DNA from: Flavimaricola sp.
Lineage (GTDB): Bacteria > Pseudomonadota > Alphaproteobacteria > Rhodobacterales > Rhodobacteraceae
Direction of reading: 5' to 3'
Length of the DNA stretch: 6,388 nt
Assembly: GCA_023300365.1 (NCBI GenBank)
Contig: JALZWD010000116.1
Span: forward strand, 1 to 6,388
Shown: one piece after another, positions 5,518-6,388 of the stretch
Position numbering within the stretch: the stretch's first letter is position 1
How the letters are laid out: every line of letters starts with the position of its first letter
Notes under the pieces: model-generated
What the model was told of the DNA's origin: nothing
What the model saw: the letters and a program-made list of their open reading frames with translations, nothing else
Databases searched by the model: none
Translations under genes and position numbers: made by a program

Positions 5518-6388
5518 CTACGGCACCTCATGCCCGTTGGCGCATTCATAAAGCTCAAACCATTGCTGGCGGTCCATGATCACACGGCTTGCGGCATCAA
5601 GCGCCGAGATCCGGTTCATATTGTTGGTGCCCATCACCGGCATGACCCCCGCCGGATGCGCCATAAGCCACGCCACCGCAATCGCATCAGGCCCAACGCC
5701 CTGCTCGGCCCCCATCTGCGTCAGCATGGCAAGCAAACGGCTGTCGGACTGCGCAAACAGCGATCCACCCCCAAGCGGCGACCACGCCATCGGTTTGATC
5801 CCGCGTTCCTGAAGGTATGCGACATCGCCATTGGTAAAGGCGTCATTGGTCACCAATGAAATCTCGATCTGGTTTGTCACCAGCGGCGTCTTCATTGCCG
5901 ATTGCAGCAACGTCCAATCATGCAGCTTAAAGTTCGAAACACCGACGCTGCGCACCTTGCCACTGGCCACAACCTCATCAAGTGCGGCCCCCGTCTCGTG
6001 GTGGTCCATCATCGGGTCGGGGCGGTGGACAAGCAGACAATCAATCGTCTCGATCCCCATCAGGCGCAACGAATGCTCAACCGAGGCCACGATATGCGCG
6101 CGCGATGTGTCGTAATACTTCACCCGCGCATCCGCATACCGCCCCATGGGCGCGACGATATCGCACTTGGTCACAATCTCGATCTGATCGCGCAGGGCAG
6201 GGGCGGCACGCAGCGCGGCGCCCATGATCTCTTCGGCCTCATAGCCGCCATAAATATCGGCCTGATCCATCGTGGTGATGCCTTGCGACAAACAGCTTTC
6301 GATCTTGCGCTGCACATAATCAGGCGAAGTGTCAGTGTCGTCGCCCAACCGCCACATCCCATAGATAATGCGGCTAAACGTTAGATCG
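5518..6388 (-). CDS. Aldo/keto reductase, YdhF type (5' end cut by window edge)
   Basis: NAD(P)H-dependent oxidoreductase expected to fold as a TIM barrel in the cytoplasm and reduce an aldehyde or ketone. The frame stays open to the window edge, giving 289 visible residues and a TAG stop at 5518-5520. It resembles E. coli YdhF over its whole length: FSRIIYGMWRL near the start, then DQADIYGGYE, IVTKC, LLVHRPDP, VGVSNF, TNQIEIS, MAWSPLGGG and a C-terminal RQQWFELY..A.G.EVP. Counting from the ATG at 6357, the usual tetrad is complete: D31, Y36, K64 and H111. That ATG is not the true start: it lies inside the conserved G-M-WRL segment, no Shine-Dalgarno precedes it, and ten more codons upstream (DLTFSRIIYG) match the family. 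By comparison with YdhF (about 298 residues) only some 10 residues are missing. The stop abuts the flavin reductase ATG. With that gene and the sugar importer, a SmoB-like role (6-oxo-glucose to glucose) is possible; the family call is firm, the substrate is inferred. Confidence 0.9.
   Translation of the reverse strand, partial: DLTFSRIIYGMWRLGDDTDTSPDYVQRKIESCLSQGITTMDQADIYGGYEAEEIMGAALRAAPALRDQIEIVTKCDIVAPMGRYADARVKYYDTSRAHIVASVEHSLRLMGIETIDCLLVHRPDPMMDHHETGAALDEVVASGKVRSVGVSNFKLHDWTLLQSAMKTPLVTNQIEISLVTNDAFTNGDVAYLQERGIKPMAWSPLGGGSLFAQSDSRLLAMLTQMGAEQGVGPDAIAVAWLMAHPAGVMPVMGTNNMNRISALDAASRVIMDRQQWFELYECANGHEVP
5524..5529 (-). promoter_or_regulatory. Ribosome binding site of the flavin reductase gene
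   Basis: GAGGTG, with GAGG eight bases before the ATG at 5517, lies within the final codons of the aldo/keto reductase. It fixes the flavin reductase start directly after the upstream stop. Confidence 0.65.

Noticed and set aside
5065..5859. Long plus-strand open frame of 264 codons opposite the flavin reductase and aldo/keto reductase genes
   Set aside because: It runs antisense across two conserved genes and their junction, is rich in His and Arg as expected for a shadow frame, and has no recognisable domain.
6355..6357. ATG at 6357 as the start of the aldo/keto reductase
   Set aside because: It is internal to the conserved segment GMWRL. The frame continues upstream with family-like residues to the window edge, and no ribosome binding site precedes it.
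1..6388. CRISPR arrays, insertion sequences, tRNA or rRNA genes
   Set aside because: No regularly spaced direct repeats, transposase motifs or recognisable RNA gene sequences were seen. Apart from the first 136 bases, the window is almost fully covered by the six genes.

Overview
The window shows the 3' part of one tightly packed operon, with every convincing gene on the minus strand (transcription runs from high to low coordinates). Moderate-to-high GC (roughly mid-50s to 60 % by eye), the operon style and the protein sequences suggest an alphaproteobacterium, most plausibly of the Rhodobacteraceae/Roseobacter type; this is an inference from style, not a database match.

In transcription order the window holds: (1) an aldo/keto reductase of the YdhF type, cut at its 5' end by the window edge (5518 to beyond 6388); (2) a small flavin reductase of the FMN-binding split-barrel family (5038-5517), whose ATG directly follows the stop of the first gene; (3) a periplasmic sugar-type solute-binding protein with a signal peptide (3727-4989); (4) a first inner-membrane permease (2634-3698); (5) a second permease (1201-2637) with an unusual insert of about 185 residues in its first periplasmic loop; (6) an ATP-binding subunit with a C-terminal TOBE-type domain (137-1201). 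Junctions are 0 bp, 48 bp, 28 bp, a 4-bp ATGA overlap and a 1-bp TAATG overlap, so translational coupling and one shared transcript are likely. Positions 1-136 are very GC-rich 3' flank with no well supported gene.

Genes 3-6 form a complete CUT1-type carbohydrate ABC importer: binding protein, two permeases and ATPase. The two enzyme genes upstream give the best clue to the substrate. A flavin reductase plus an aldo/keto reductase beside a CUT1 importer is the gene content of the sulfoquinovose monooxygenase (sulfo-SMO) pathway described in Agrobacterium: SmoA flavin reductase, SmoB aldo/keto reductase that reduces 6-oxo-glucose, and SmoE-H importer for sulfoquinovosyl glycerol. The two diagnostic members, the SmoC monooxygenase and the SmoI sulfoquinovosidase, are not in the window, so this assignment is a testable hypothesis.

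The most distinctive sequence feature is the periplasmic insert of the second permease. It contains two copies of a 41-residue unit beginning PDW(V/L)L(N/R)(W/Y)P, and its leucine codon use differs from that of the permease core.
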